A program made the translations under genes and the position numbers. Below, piece by piece: positions 47,944 through 55,943 of a stretch of 64,000 bases of DNA. Origin of the DNA: Faecalibacterium sp. An122 (lineage in GTDB: Bacteria; Bacillota; Clostridia; Oscillospirales; Ruminococcaceae); contig NZ_NFLL01000010.1 of the NCBI RefSeq assembly GCF_002160895.1, positions 1-64,000 on the forward strand. The letters are read 5' to 3'. Below the pieces are notes generated by a model. That model ran no database searches, was not told the origin of the DNA, and saw only the letters and a list, made by a program, of their open reading frames with translations. Positions within the stretch are counted from its first letter, which is position 1. Every line of letters starts with the position of its first letter.

Positions 47944-49554
47944 TTAGGTGTCGATGTTGCCGAATTCGCTGAGCTTAAGGTCTTCGTTGTGGTCGGTGGC
48001 CCAGCGGACAGCCCACTCGGAGGTGAAGAGGAGCAGACGGTTTCCGCGCATGTCCTCCACCGGTTTGGTATCGCTGGTCAGATCCAGATCCCGCAGGGTG
48101 TAGGTGTCGGGATCGTTCTGAATCCACCGAATCTGCTCAAAGGGCAGATGCTGCATCCGGATTTCCACGTTGTACTCGGTGTTCAGACGGTACTCCAGCA
48201 CTTCCAGCTGCAGAACGCCCACGACGCCAACCACAACTTCCTCCATGCCGCCGCCCACTTCGCGGAAAATCTGGATGGCGCCCTCCTGGGCGATCTGCTC
48301 CATGCCTTTCACGAACTGCTTGCGCTTCATGGTGTCCTTCTGCTCGATGCGTGCAAAATGCTCGGGCGCAAAGGTGGGAATGCCTGCAAACTGCACCTTC
48401 TTCTTGCCGGTGCACAGGGTGTCGCCGATGGAGAAGATGCCCGGGTCAAACAGGCCGATGATGTCGCCCGCATAGGCTTCGTCCACAATGGCACGGTCCT
48501 GGGCCATCAGCTGGGTGCCGGTGGCCAGCTTGATGTTCTTGCCCTCCTGGACATGGTAGGCGTCCATGCCGCGCTCGAACTTGCCCGAGCAAATCCGCAT
48601 AAAGGCAATGCGGTCCCGGTGTGCCTTGTTCATGTTGGCCTGAATCTTGAAGATGAAGCCCGAGAACTCCTCACGGCAGGGGTCCACGGCCTTGCCGGTC
48701 AGGCTGTCCACACGGGCCAGCGGGGTGGGAGTCAGACGCAGGAACTCCTGCAGGAAGGGCTCCACGCCAAAGTTGGTCAGAGCCGAACCAAAGAACACCG
48801 GGCTCAGCTCGCCCCGCAGAACCTTGTCCAGATCGAACTCCTCGGCGGCGCCGTCCAGAAGCTCGATTTCGTCCACCAGCTGCTGGTGCAGATAGGGGGT
48901 CAGCAGCTCGTCCAGGCCGGGATCCCCCAGCTCCAGGGTGATCTCGTCCACCTTCTTGACGCCGTTGGCGCGGCCGTCGCTCTCAAAGGCCAGAACCTTG
49001 CGGCGCATCCGGTCAAAGACGCCCTTGAAGTCCTTGCCGCAGCCGATGGGCCAGTTCATGGGGAAGGTCTTGATGCCCAGAATTTCCTCGATGTTCTCCA
49101 TCAGCTCAAAGGGATCCCGGGCTTCCCGGTCCATCTTGTTGATGAAGGTGAAGATGGGAATGTGCCGCAGGGTGCAGACCTTGAACAGCTTGATGGTCTG
49201 GGCCTCGACGCCCTTGGCGGCGTCGATGACCATGACCGCCGAGTCGGCCGCCATCAGGGTGCGGTAGGTGTCCTCCGAGAAGTCCTGGTGGCCCGGGGTG
49301 TCCAGAATGTTGACGCACTTGCCGGCGTAATCAAACTGCAGCACCGACGAGGTGACCGAGATGCCGCGCTGCTTCTCGATGTCCATCCAGTCCGACACAG
49401 CGTGGCGGGCGCTCTGCTTGCCCTTGACCGAGCCGGCCTGGTTGATGGCTCCGCCGTAGAGCAGGAGCTTTTCGGTGAGGGTGGTCTTACCTGCGTCGGG
49501 GTGGCTGATGATAGCGAACGTGCGGCGGCGTTCGATTTCTTCGCGATTTGTCAT
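47944..49554 (-). CDS. prfC: Peptide chain release factor 3
   Basis: 536-residue GTPase that recycles RF1/RF2 from the ribosome. G1 ISHPDAGKTTLTEKLL, switch I QRGISVTSS, G3 LDTPGHQDFSEDT, G4 FINKMDREARDP and the RF3-specific C-terminal part (EVGGGMEEVVVGVVGVLQLEV) are present; length is typical. ATG 49554 follows AGAGGTACT. Its 3' end touches the dispersed repeat. Confidence 0.95.
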   Translation of the reverse strand: MTNREEIERRRTFAIISHPDAGKTTLTEKLLLYGGAINQAGSVKGKQSARHAVSDWMDIEKQRGISVTSSVLQFDYAGKCVNILDTPGHQDFSEDTYRTLMAADSAVMVIDAAKGVEAQTIKLFKVCTLRHIPIFTFINKMDREARDPFELMENIEEILGIKTFPMNWPIGCGKDFKGVFDRMRRKVLAFESDGRANGVKKVDEITLELGDPGLDELLTPYLHQQLVDEIELLDGAAEEFDLDKVLRGELSPVFFGSALTNFGVEPFLQEFLRLTPTPLARVDSLTGKAVDPCREEFSGFIFKIQANMNKAHRDRIAFMRICSGKFERGMDAYHVQEGKNIKLATGTQLMAQDRAIVDEAYAGDIIGLFDPGIFSIGDTLCTGKKKVQFAGIPTFAPEHFARIEQKDTMKRKQFVKGMEQIAQEGAIQIFREVGGGMEEVVVGVVGVLQLEVLEYRLNTEYNVEIRMQHLPFEQIRWIQNDPDTYTLRDLDLTSDTKPVEDMRGNRLLLFTSEWAVRWATDHNEDLKLSEFGNIDT

Positions 49555-49716
49555 AGTACCTCTTGTCTTTCTCTGTCAATCTCTATAAAAAGGCTGCATA
49601 GCTTCGAGATGCACCGGGATTTACATGGGTGGTTCTCCTGTCTGTTGGATTCTGTTCCTAAAAAACACACATACATATATATTACGCCAAAACGGCCCCC
49701 GGTGCAAGGGGCTGGA

Positions 49717-50583
49717 CTACTTTTTTATGACAAAACAGGGCAGAGGGGCGGTGTCGGCCCAGTTGGCGAAGCGGCAGACCAGGACCGTATACTTAGTTAA
49801 AGGCAGCGCTTCCAGCCAGGCCAGGGCGGCCAGCTTCTCGCTGTTCCCGATGACTGCCCCGCTGTAGAGCACCGCCGACAGCACCCCGCCGGGGCGCAGG
49901 GCCTGGAGGGCGGCCTCCAGGGCCGGGATGCTGGTGTCGGCGCCGCTGTGGACCGAATGGTCGGCGCCGGGCAGCCAGCCGAAGTTAAAGACCACCCCGT
50001 CGGCGGTGCCGGGCTGGACGTAGTCCAGAAGATGGGCGTGGCTGTCCAGAATCAGGCGGCAGCGGCTTTCGGGGATGCCCTCCCGGGCCAGCCGGGCCTG
50101 GGTGGAGTCCAGGGCGGCGGGCTGGATGTCAAAGGCCAGCACCCGCCCTTCCTCCCCGGCCAGACGGCAGAGAAAGGCGGTGTCTCCCCCGTTGCCGCAG
50201 GTGGCGTCGATCAGGAGCCGGGGCCGGTCCAGGTGTCCCGCCAGAAAATCCTGGGCCAGCCGGACGGCGGTCAGGTCGGGCTTGCGGCGGCGGACCAGGC
50301 GGCCCCCTTGGGGCACAAAATCAAACTTGGCCCAGAACGCGGTTTCCTCCGGCACGTCGGGCAGGGGCGCGGTGAAGCAGCTGGCCGCCTCCCGGTCATA
50401 GCCGCCCAGCTGGTGAAGCACCTGGCGCAGAAGATAGGAGCCATAGCCCCGGCGGCGCCAGTCGGGCGCAATCCACAGGGCCGAAATATGGGTCTCGGGC
50501 CCGCTGGAGGCCACAGCGCAGCGGCCGATCTCGGACTTTTCTTTATAAAGGGCAAAGCCCTCCTCTGTTTGAACAAGGCGCAT
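49717..50583 (-). CDS. GNAT acetyltransferase fused to MnmM/YtqB-like methyltransferase
   Basis: 288-residue fusion. Residues 1-105 are a GNAT fold (ISALWIAPDWRRRGYGSYLLRQVLHQLGGYDREA...FWAKFDFVPQGG). Residues about 110-288 are a class I SAM methyltransferase of the YtqB family: LLIDATCGNGGDTAFLCRLAGEEGRVLAFDIQPAALD (SAM site), GVVFNFGWLPGADHSVH and VLYSGAVIGNSEKLAAL. Known relatives (MnmM) methylate the wobble uridine of tRNA; the GNAT part is an unusual addition whose substrate is not evident. ATG 50583 follows GGAGG. Monocistronic. Confidence 0.85.
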   Translation of the reverse strand: MRLVQTEEGFALYKEKSEIGRCAVASSGPETHISALWIAPDWRRRGYGSYLLRQVLHQLGGYDREAASCFTAPLPDVPEETAFWAKFDFVPQGGRLVRRRKPDLTAVRLAQDFLAGHLDRPRLLIDATCGNGGDTAFLCRLAGEEGRVLAFDIQPAALDSTQARLAREGIPESRCRLILDSHAHLLDYVQPGTADGVVFNFGWLPGADHSVHSGADTSIPALEAALQALRPGGVLSAVLYSGAVIGNSEKLAALAWLEALPLTKYTVLVCRFANWADTAPLPCFVIKK

Positions 50584-50791
50584 AAAGACCTCCTTTTGGG
50601 GCGGCCTGCTTTGGGAATGCAAGCAGGGGCCGCCTCCGCGCCGGAAAACGACTGGATTTCACATTTTCTTCACGGCGGCATGAAGCGGTTTTCACAATTT
50701 CAGGTTACACTATAATCAGCCAGAAGGGAAAGGTCAAGACCCTATCCCCCGCCTTCCCTTTTCCGCTCCTCCTGAAAGGATGATTTGAACT

Positions 50792-52135
50792 ATGGATAAC
50801 GAGAATAAATGGGAATACGACTATTCTTCCCTCTACCATTCCTCCGGCAACGGCAATGATACCGGCTATGCCAACGTAGGCAGCAGCGGGACCAACGCCG
50901 CCAATCAGTACGACGCCAACGGCGGCGGCAATCCGCCGCCCGTCACCCCCGACTACCGTCCGGTCCCCAACCCGGAGGAGCCTCCCCGCAAACCCCGGCG
51001 CGGCCGGGCCGGCCGGGTGCTCCGCAGCGTGCTGGCCCTGGTGTTGGCCGCGGCGGTGGGCTTTGCCGGCGGCTACGTGGGCAGCATGGTGGGCAACGAG
51101 CACCGTCTGGTGATCCAGGCCTCCGACCGGTCGGAGCAGATCAGCAATGCGCTGGCCTCCTCCACCTCCACCGGCGGGGACGACCTGTCCACCGCCCAGG
51201 TGGCGGCCCTGGTCACCCCCAGCGTGGTGCCCATCACCACCGAAGAAGTGATCTACTCCAACTGGTCCTGGTTTGGCCAGCGCCAGGTTGAGTCGGGCGC
51301 AGGCAGCGGCGTCATCATCAGCGACGACGGCTATATTCTGACCTGTGCCCACGTGGTGGACGGCGCATCCAACGTCACCGTCACCATCGACGACGTGGAC
51401 TATACCGCCACCGTCATTGGCTCGGACACCGCCAGCGACGTGGCTGTCCTGAAAATCGAGGCCGAGGGCCTGACCCCCGCCGTGGTGGGCGACAGCAACG
51501 CCCTGGCGGTGGGCGAAGAAGTGGTGGCTGTGGGCAACCCTCTGGGTAATCTGAGCGGCACCGTCACCAACGGCATCGTCAGCGCGCTGGACCGCGATGT
51601 GGCCATCGAGAACAACGACGGCTCCATCCTGAATCTGTCCCTGATCCAGACCAACGCCAGCATCAGCCCGGGCAACTCGGGCGGCGGCCTGTTCAACATG
51701 GCCGGCGAGCTGGTGGGCATCGTCAACGCCAAGTCGGAAGCTTCGGGCGCTGAGGGCCTGGGCTTCGCCATCCCCATCAACACCGCCATCGACATCGCCC
51801 AGGATCTGCTGGAGAACGGCTACGTCAGCGGCCGTCCCTATCTGGGCATCACCTATGTGGCTGTCACCGATGAGTCCACCGCCCAGCAGCTGGGCGTGTC
51901 GGCCTACGGCATCTATATTGTGGATGTGGCCGCAGGCTCCGGCGCCGCCAACGCCGGCCTGGAGCCGGGCGACCGGATCATCAGCATCGACGGCGCGGAG
52001 ATTGCCTCCCGCGACGATGTCACATCGATTGTGGATCAGCACACCGCCGGAGACACCATCTCCATCACGGTGGCCCGGAACGGCCAGATGCTGACCGTCT
52101 CCGCCACCCTGGGCGAGCAGACCCCCAACAACTGA
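50792..52135 (+). CDS. htrA: HtrA/DegP-type serine protease with PDZ domain
   Basis: 447-residue membrane-anchored protease. A Gly/Asn/Pro-rich cytosolic N-terminus (1-75) is followed by one helix (about 77-100), a trypsin-like domain with His (LTCAHVVDGA), Asp (TASDVAVLKI) and Ser (SPGNSGGGLFN), and a C-terminal PDZ domain (LEPGDRIISIDGAEI). It degrades misfolded envelope proteins. ATG 50792 follows AAAGGATG. TATAAT at 50711 with TTTTCA 16 bp upstream is a likely promoter. Terminator at 52222. Confidence 0.92.
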   Translation: MDNENKWEYDYSSLYHSSGNGNDTGYANVGSSGTNAANQYDANGGGNPPPVTPDYRPVPNPEEPPRKPRRGRAGRVLRSVLALVLAAAVGFAGGYVGSMVGNEHRLVIQASDRSEQISNALASSTSTGGDDLSTAQVAALVTPSVVPITTEEVIYSNWSWFGQRQVESGAGSGVIISDDGYILTCAHVVDGASNVTVTIDDVDYTATVIGSDTASDVAVLKIEAEGLTPAVVGDSNALAVGEEVVAVGNPLGNLSGTVTNGIVSALDRDVAIENNDGSILNLSLIQTNASISPGNSGGGLFNMAGELVGIVNAKSEASGAEGLGFAIPINTAIDIAQDLLENGYVSGRPYLGITYVAVTDESTAQQLGVSAYGIYIVDVAAGSGAANAGLEPGDRIISIDGAEIASRDDVTSIVDQHTAGDTISITVARNGQMLTVSATLGEQTPNN

Positions 52136-52221
52136 GTTTCATTGAAAACCCACCAAAACAGGTTTTACAGGTCCATTTTCCGGAATACAGAAACTCCCTT
52201 CTGATTTTCCTCCTTACAAAA

Positions 52222-52258
52222 GACTCCCCCGTCCCTAGACCCGGCGGGGGAGTTTTTT
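52222..52258 (+). terminator. Terminator after htrA
   Basis: ACTCCCCCG / CGGGGGAGTTTTTT; strong stem and T-run. Confidence 0.88.
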
Positions 52259-52347
52259 GCGCGTCCGGGCGGCTTGGGGCACAGAAAACGGGCCGCCGCA
52301 GGGCTTCGCAGACACCGAAACCCATGCAGCAGCCCGCTGCGCTGATT

Positions 52348-52713
52348 TTACGTCACGTCCTCCAGCAGCTGGGCCAGGCTGACGCCGTAGACTTTGGCCA
52401 GCAGGGTCAGATTGGACATGGTGGGCTCTGACTCCCCCGTCTCCCACTTGCTCACCGCCTGGCGGGATACCCCCACCGCTTCGGCCACATATTCCTGGGT
52501 GAGCTTGCAGCGGGTGCGGTGATCTTTCAAGGCCTGGGCCAGGGTTTTGGAAGGGGCGGCGGCCGCTTCCTGCCGGTCCTCCGGGGGCCGGCTGTGGCTT
52601 TTGACGTAGGTCCGCAGGGCCCGGATGAGGAAGACCACCAGGGTGACAAACAGGCCCAGAAACAGCAGCCCAAATACCAGGTTCACCGCAATTTCAATCA
52701 TTGCCAAGCGCAT
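52348..52713 (-). CDS. XRE-family regulator with N-terminal membrane anchor
   Basis: 121 residues: one membrane helix (EIAVNLVFGLLFLGLFVTLVVFL, about 7-29), a charged linker, then an XRE helix-turn-helix (LAQALKDHRTRCKLTQEYVAEAVGVSRQAVSKWETGESEP). The DNA-binding part is at the C-terminus, the reverse of the protein at 46679. ATG 52713 follows AAAGGAGTTG. Target unknown. Confidence 0.82.
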   Translation of the reverse strand: MRLAMIEIAVNLVFGLLFLGLFVTLVVFLIRALRTYVKSHSRPPEDRQEAAAAPSKTLAQALKDHRTRCKLTQEYVAEAVGVSRQAVSKWETGESEPTMSNLTLLAKVYGVSLAQLLEDVT

Positions 52714-52745
52714 CGAATCAACTCCTTTCCGGTAGTTCCAGGATA

Positions 52746-52780
52746 CAAAAAAGGAGCGGTTGCGTCCACCAACTGCTCCG
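52746..52780 (-). terminator. Terminator of the LytM-like gene
   Basis: Minus strand: GGAGC-GTTG...CAAC-GCTCC stem followed by TTTTTTG. Confidence 0.7.
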
Positions 52781-52808
52781 CAACCTCAGGTTGCAGAGCG
52801 AAGGCGCG

Positions 52809-54125
52809 TTAAAATTCCCGCCAGAACAGCCCGCCGCTGGTCTGGAACAGGGGCCAGGGACTGATGCTCTTGCTGCCCAGCTTGAAGTCCATGGTGAGGG
52901 TCTCCCCCACCTGGCCCACGGCGTCGCCCCGGGCCACCGTCTGGCCGGCTTTGACGTGGATGTCCGCCAGGCCGTAGAGATAGCTGCGCAGGCCGCAGCC
53001 GTGGTCGATGACCACCGTGTTCCCGGTGAGGCCCAGGTTCTGGGCCACCACAACCACCCCGTCGGCGGGGGCGCGGACCGCATCCCCCGGCACCGCATAC
53101 AGCAAGGTGGAGTTGGACTGGCCCGCCCGGGCTCCGCTCATGACTTTGGTCTGGCCGTAGTCCAGCAGGACGGTGTAGTTTTCCAGGGGGCAGAGGAAGG
53201 CCCCGTGCCACATCTTGTCCCGGGCCTCGGTGTCGTAGAGGGACCAGATCACGTTCCGGAACTCCTCGCCGGCGCCGTCGGGGGCGGGCGGGTCGGGCTG
53301 GGCCTCCGCCTCGCCGAAGTTCTTGGCGGTGACCACCAGAGAGGTGGTGAGGGTCTCGCCGTTGACGGTGACGGCGATTTCGTGGCCGCCGGCCGAGGCG
53401 TTGTAGGCCGCCGGTATGTAGCACCGCCAGCCCGCCGGGCTGCGGACACACTGGACGCTGCCCAGATCGGTCTCGATCTGGGGCTTTTCACTGCCCACCA
53501 TGCCGCTGATTTCCAGGGCGGCCACCCCGCCCAGCTCGATCCGCTCGGAGGACAGTTCCAGCTGGGCCGAGGCCTGGATGGTGAACCGGAAGGAATGCTG
53601 ATAGCAGCCCGATGCCCGGGAAGGCCGTTCCAGGCCGGCGTTGCGGAGGATGGCGCCGTCGGCGGGCCAGGTGAAGTCCGCCGGGGTCATCCCCTCCGGC
53701 AGACGCCAGACCGTCAGCTGGGCCTTGTATTCCCCGTTGGACGGGTAGAGGAAGCTGGCGTATTCGGAGATATCACCCTGGAAATAATAGGCGTCCCCCA
53801 TGCCGTCGGCGGTGATGGTCAGCTGGGCGGAGGTGGCCCATTCGGGCAGGGTCAGCTCGGGGTGGGCGTCGTAGAGGACCCCCAGCTTCTGGACCGACAG
53901 GGTGGAGGGCGAATAAAAGGCCTTGTCCAGCATCCCGCCGATCAACGGCACCTGCCAGCAGCTGCCGTTGACTTCCAGGTCCGCCCCGCCGAACTGGGCC
54001 GCCGGGTCGGGCTGGCTGCCGCTGGTGGTAAAGGAATAGCTGGCGGCCATGACGGCGCCCAGCAGGACGGCCACACCCAGCACCACTCCCACCAGCCACA
54101 GCAGAATGTTTTTCACGATCTGCAT
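52809..54125 (-). CDS. Membrane-anchored degenerate LytM/M23-like protein
   Basis: 438 residues with an N-terminal helix (ILLWLVGVVLGVAVLLGAVMAA) and a large extracytoplasmic part. The C-terminal 110 residues follow the M23 endopeptidase fold (AVPGDAVRAPADGVVVVAQNLGLTGNTVVIDHGCGLRSYLYGL...VKAGQTVARGDAVGQVG). The usual zinc ligands are missing: no HxxxD before the core, YGL instead of YxHL, and TMDFKL in place of LHFEL. It is therefore probably a non-catalytic activator or scaffold, as EnvC/SpoIIQ-type proteins are. ATG 54125 follows AGGAGGAATCAAG. Confidence 0.8.
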   Translation of the reverse strand: MQIVKNILLWLVGVVLGVAVLLGAVMAASYSFTTSGSQPDPAAQFGGADLEVNGSCWQVPLIGGMLDKAFYSPSTLSVQKLGVLYDAHPELTLPEWATSAQLTITADGMGDAYYFQGDISEYASFLYPSNGEYKAQLTVWRLPEGMTPADFTWPADGAILRNAGLERPSRASGCYQHSFRFTIQASAQLELSSERIELGGVAALEISGMVGSEKPQIETDLGSVQCVRSPAGWRCYIPAAYNASAGGHEIAVTVNGETLTTSLVVTAKNFGEAEAQPDPPAPDGAGEEFRNVIWSLYDTEARDKMWHGAFLCPLENYTVLLDYGQTKVMSGARAGQSNSTLLYAVPGDAVRAPADGVVVVAQNLGLTGNTVVIDHGCGLRSYLYGLADIHVKAGQTVARGDAVGQVGETLTMDFKLGSKSISPWPLFQTSGGLFWREF

Positions 54126-54185
54126 CTTGATTCCTCCTGTTTGGATTCACAGCACCCGCCGCCGTCCGCATCCGGCGCGGGATAG

Positions 54186-54234
54186 AAAAAGGGCGCACCA
54201 GCAGAAGCCGGTCAAAGGCTTCCACGGTGCGCCC
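54186..54234 (-). terminator. Terminator of the small membrane protein gene
   Basis: Minus strand stem GGGCGCACC / GGTGCGCCC followed by TTTTTC. Confidence 0.75.
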
Positions 54235-54276
54235 TGCATGCATCTTGGCAGATTTTCTGCGCAGAGCCTTCGAAAC

Positions 54277-54498
54277 TTACTCTGCGGTGTCCTCGTCGGC
54301 CTGCTCCACAGCCTCGGTGGCGGGGGCAGCGTCGGTGTCATCGACATCGGCGGGGACGGCCTCGTCCTCACCAAACAGCAGACGCTCGTATTCGTCCAGT
54401 TCCTTCTCGCGGCGGCGGAGATAGACAGCCACGGCGACCAGGGCGCCAGCCACGGCGGCCAGCGCAGCGACGACGGCGATCAGACAGGATTTCTTCAT
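54277..54498 (-). CDS. Small membrane protein with acidic tail
   Basis: 73 residues: one helix (SCLIAVVAALAAVAGALVAVAVYL) and a strongly acidic C-terminus (FGEDEAVPADVDDTDAAPATEAVEQADEDTAE). No family recognised. ATG 54498 has AAAAGGAGAG. The frame continues upstream to ATG 54633 (GGAGGG RBS), which would give a 118-residue version with an extra hydrophobic segment; both starts are credible. Confidence 0.6.
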   Translation of the reverse strand: MKKSCLIAVVAALAAVAGALVAVAVYLRRREKELDEYERLLFGEDEAVPADVDDTDAAPATEAVEQADEDTAE

Positions 54499-54689
54499 AG
54501 GTTGAGCACTCTCCTTTTTACGCATCAAGCGTTTTTTCAAATCATTGTACCGGCAGACAAGGTACAGCGCGATTTTCAGCATTCCAGTCAGTGCTGAAAA
54601 GATATGGATGGAAGTTTGAATGACGAGAGACATTTGAAATACCCTCCCAGCCGGCGGGGGCCGAAGTGTTCTGCCCCCGGAATAACTCT

Positions 54690-54718
54690 ATTATACCCGC
54701 TGTCGAACAAAATTACAA
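54690..54718 (-). promoter_or_regulatory. Promoter of the small membrane protein gene
   Basis: Minus strand: -35 TTGTAA (54713-54718), 17-bp spacer, -10 TATAAT (54690-54695). It gives a leader of about 185 nt to ATG 54498, or about 50 nt to ATG 54633. Confidence 0.6.
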
Positions 54719-54799
54719 CCGGAATCCACAAAATTTCCGTTGCCTGCCTCCGAAAAGTATTCCATATTGACCAACGCCTCGTCCTGCCTTTCTGGAAAT

Positions 54800-55855
54800 T
54801 TATCCCAGCAACACCTTGCGGTAGGCCTTGAAGGCCCCGGGCAGGGCGTAGCGGCCCTCCAGGTCCTCCCGGCTGGCCCAGACGCAGCCCTCCGGGGCGG
54901 GCTGAGCCGGCAGGGTCATCACCCAGCCGCTGAGATGCCATTCCACATGGCTGAAAATGTGCTTGGCGGCGGGCCGGGGCCGGGGCGCATCGCTGCCGGG
55001 CACAAGGCCCAGCCCGGCGGCCGCCTGACGGACGGCGTCGGGACCCTCCAGACAGACCCCTTCCAGGGCCGGGGGCTGCCACAGGCCGGCCAGCAGGCCG
55101 GTCTCGGGCCGCTTCTGGAGCAGCCAGGCCCCGGTCCCCTCCTGCCGGATCAGCAGCACCGTCACCGGCACCACCCGGCGGGGCTTGGGCTCGGCCTTTT
55201 TGGGCAGTTCCAGGGCGGTGCCGGCCTTCCGGCCCTGGCACAGGTCGGCCAGAGGGCACCGGCCGCACAGGGGCTCGCCTCCGGGCAGGCAGACCAGAGC
55301 GCCCAGCTCCATCAGGGCCTGGTTGTAGTCCCCGGGGTTGTCGGGGGGCTGGTGGGCCATCACCCGCTGGGTGAAGGTCCGCTTGACGGCGGCGTCGGTG
55401 ACGGGGGACGGGTCGTTGTACAGCCGGGCAAACACCCGCAGGACGTTGCCGTCCACCGCAGGAGCCGCCAGCCCGAAGCCGATGGAGGCGATGGCCCCGG
55501 CGGTGTAGGGCCCTACCCCGGGCAGGGCCAGCAGGGCGTCGTAGTCGGCGGGCAGGGCGCCGCCGTACTGCTCGCATACCACCTGGGCGGCCTTCTGCAG
55601 GCTGTGAACCCGGCGGTAGTAGCCCAGGCCCTCCCACAGCTTGTCCAGCCGTTCGGGCGGGCAGGCGGCCAGGGCCGGGATGTCGGGCAGTTCCTCGATG
55701 AACCGCTCATAATAGGGCAGCGCCGCCGACACCCGGGTCTGCTGCAGCATGATCTCGCTGACCCAGACGTGGTAAGGGGTGGGGTCGTCCCGGAAAGGCA
55801 GGGAGCGGCGGTTCTGGTTAAACCAGTCCAAAAGGGCGGGGGCAATGTTTTCCAC
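54800..55855 (-). CDS. mutY: A/G-specific adenine glycosylase
   Basis: 351-residue DNA repair enzyme that removes adenine opposite 8-oxoguanine. VSEIMLQQTRVSAALPYYERF, helix-hairpin-helix LPGVGPYTAGAIAS with AVDGNVLRVFARL (catalytic Asp), the 4Fe-4S ligands C-x6-...CGRCPLADLC, and a C-terminal NUDIX-like domain (VTVLLIRQEGTGAWLLQKRP, HIFSHVEWHLSGWVM) are all visible. GTG start 55855 has GGAGG about 10 bp upstream. It lies 88 bp downstream of asnS on the same strand, separated by a terminator. Confidence 0.93.
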   Translation of the reverse strand: MENIAPALLDWFNQNRRSLPFRDDPTPYHVWVSEIMLQQTRVSAALPYYERFIEELPDIPALAACPPERLDKLWEGLGYYRRVHSLQKAAQVVCEQYGGALPADYDALLALPGVGPYTAGAIASIGFGLAAPAVDGNVLRVFARLYNDPSPVTDAAVKRTFTQRVMAHQPPDNPGDYNQALMELGALVCLPGGEPLCGRCPLADLCQGRKAGTALELPKKAEPKPRRVVPVTVLLIRQEGTGAWLLQKRPETGLLAGLWQPPALEGVCLEGPDAVRQAAAGLGLVPGSDAPRPRPAAKHIFSHVEWHLSGWVMTLPAQPAPEGCVWASREDLEGRYALPGAFKAYRKVLLG

Positions 55856-55880
55856 AGGCGTGGTCCTCCATGGTGCAAAA

Positions 55881-55929
55881 TGAAAAAAGAAACGTCCGGT
55901 CTGGACGTGATGGACGTACAGGCCGGACG
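55881..55929 (-). terminator. Terminator of asnS
   Basis: Minus strand stem GTCCGGCCTG / CAGACCGGAC (10 bp, 15-nt loop) then TTTCTTTTTTC. It has the same stem sequence, bar one wobble, and the same loop length as the hairpin at 3373-3407. Confidence 0.8.
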
Positions 55930-55943
55930 GGGTGACAGATGGG

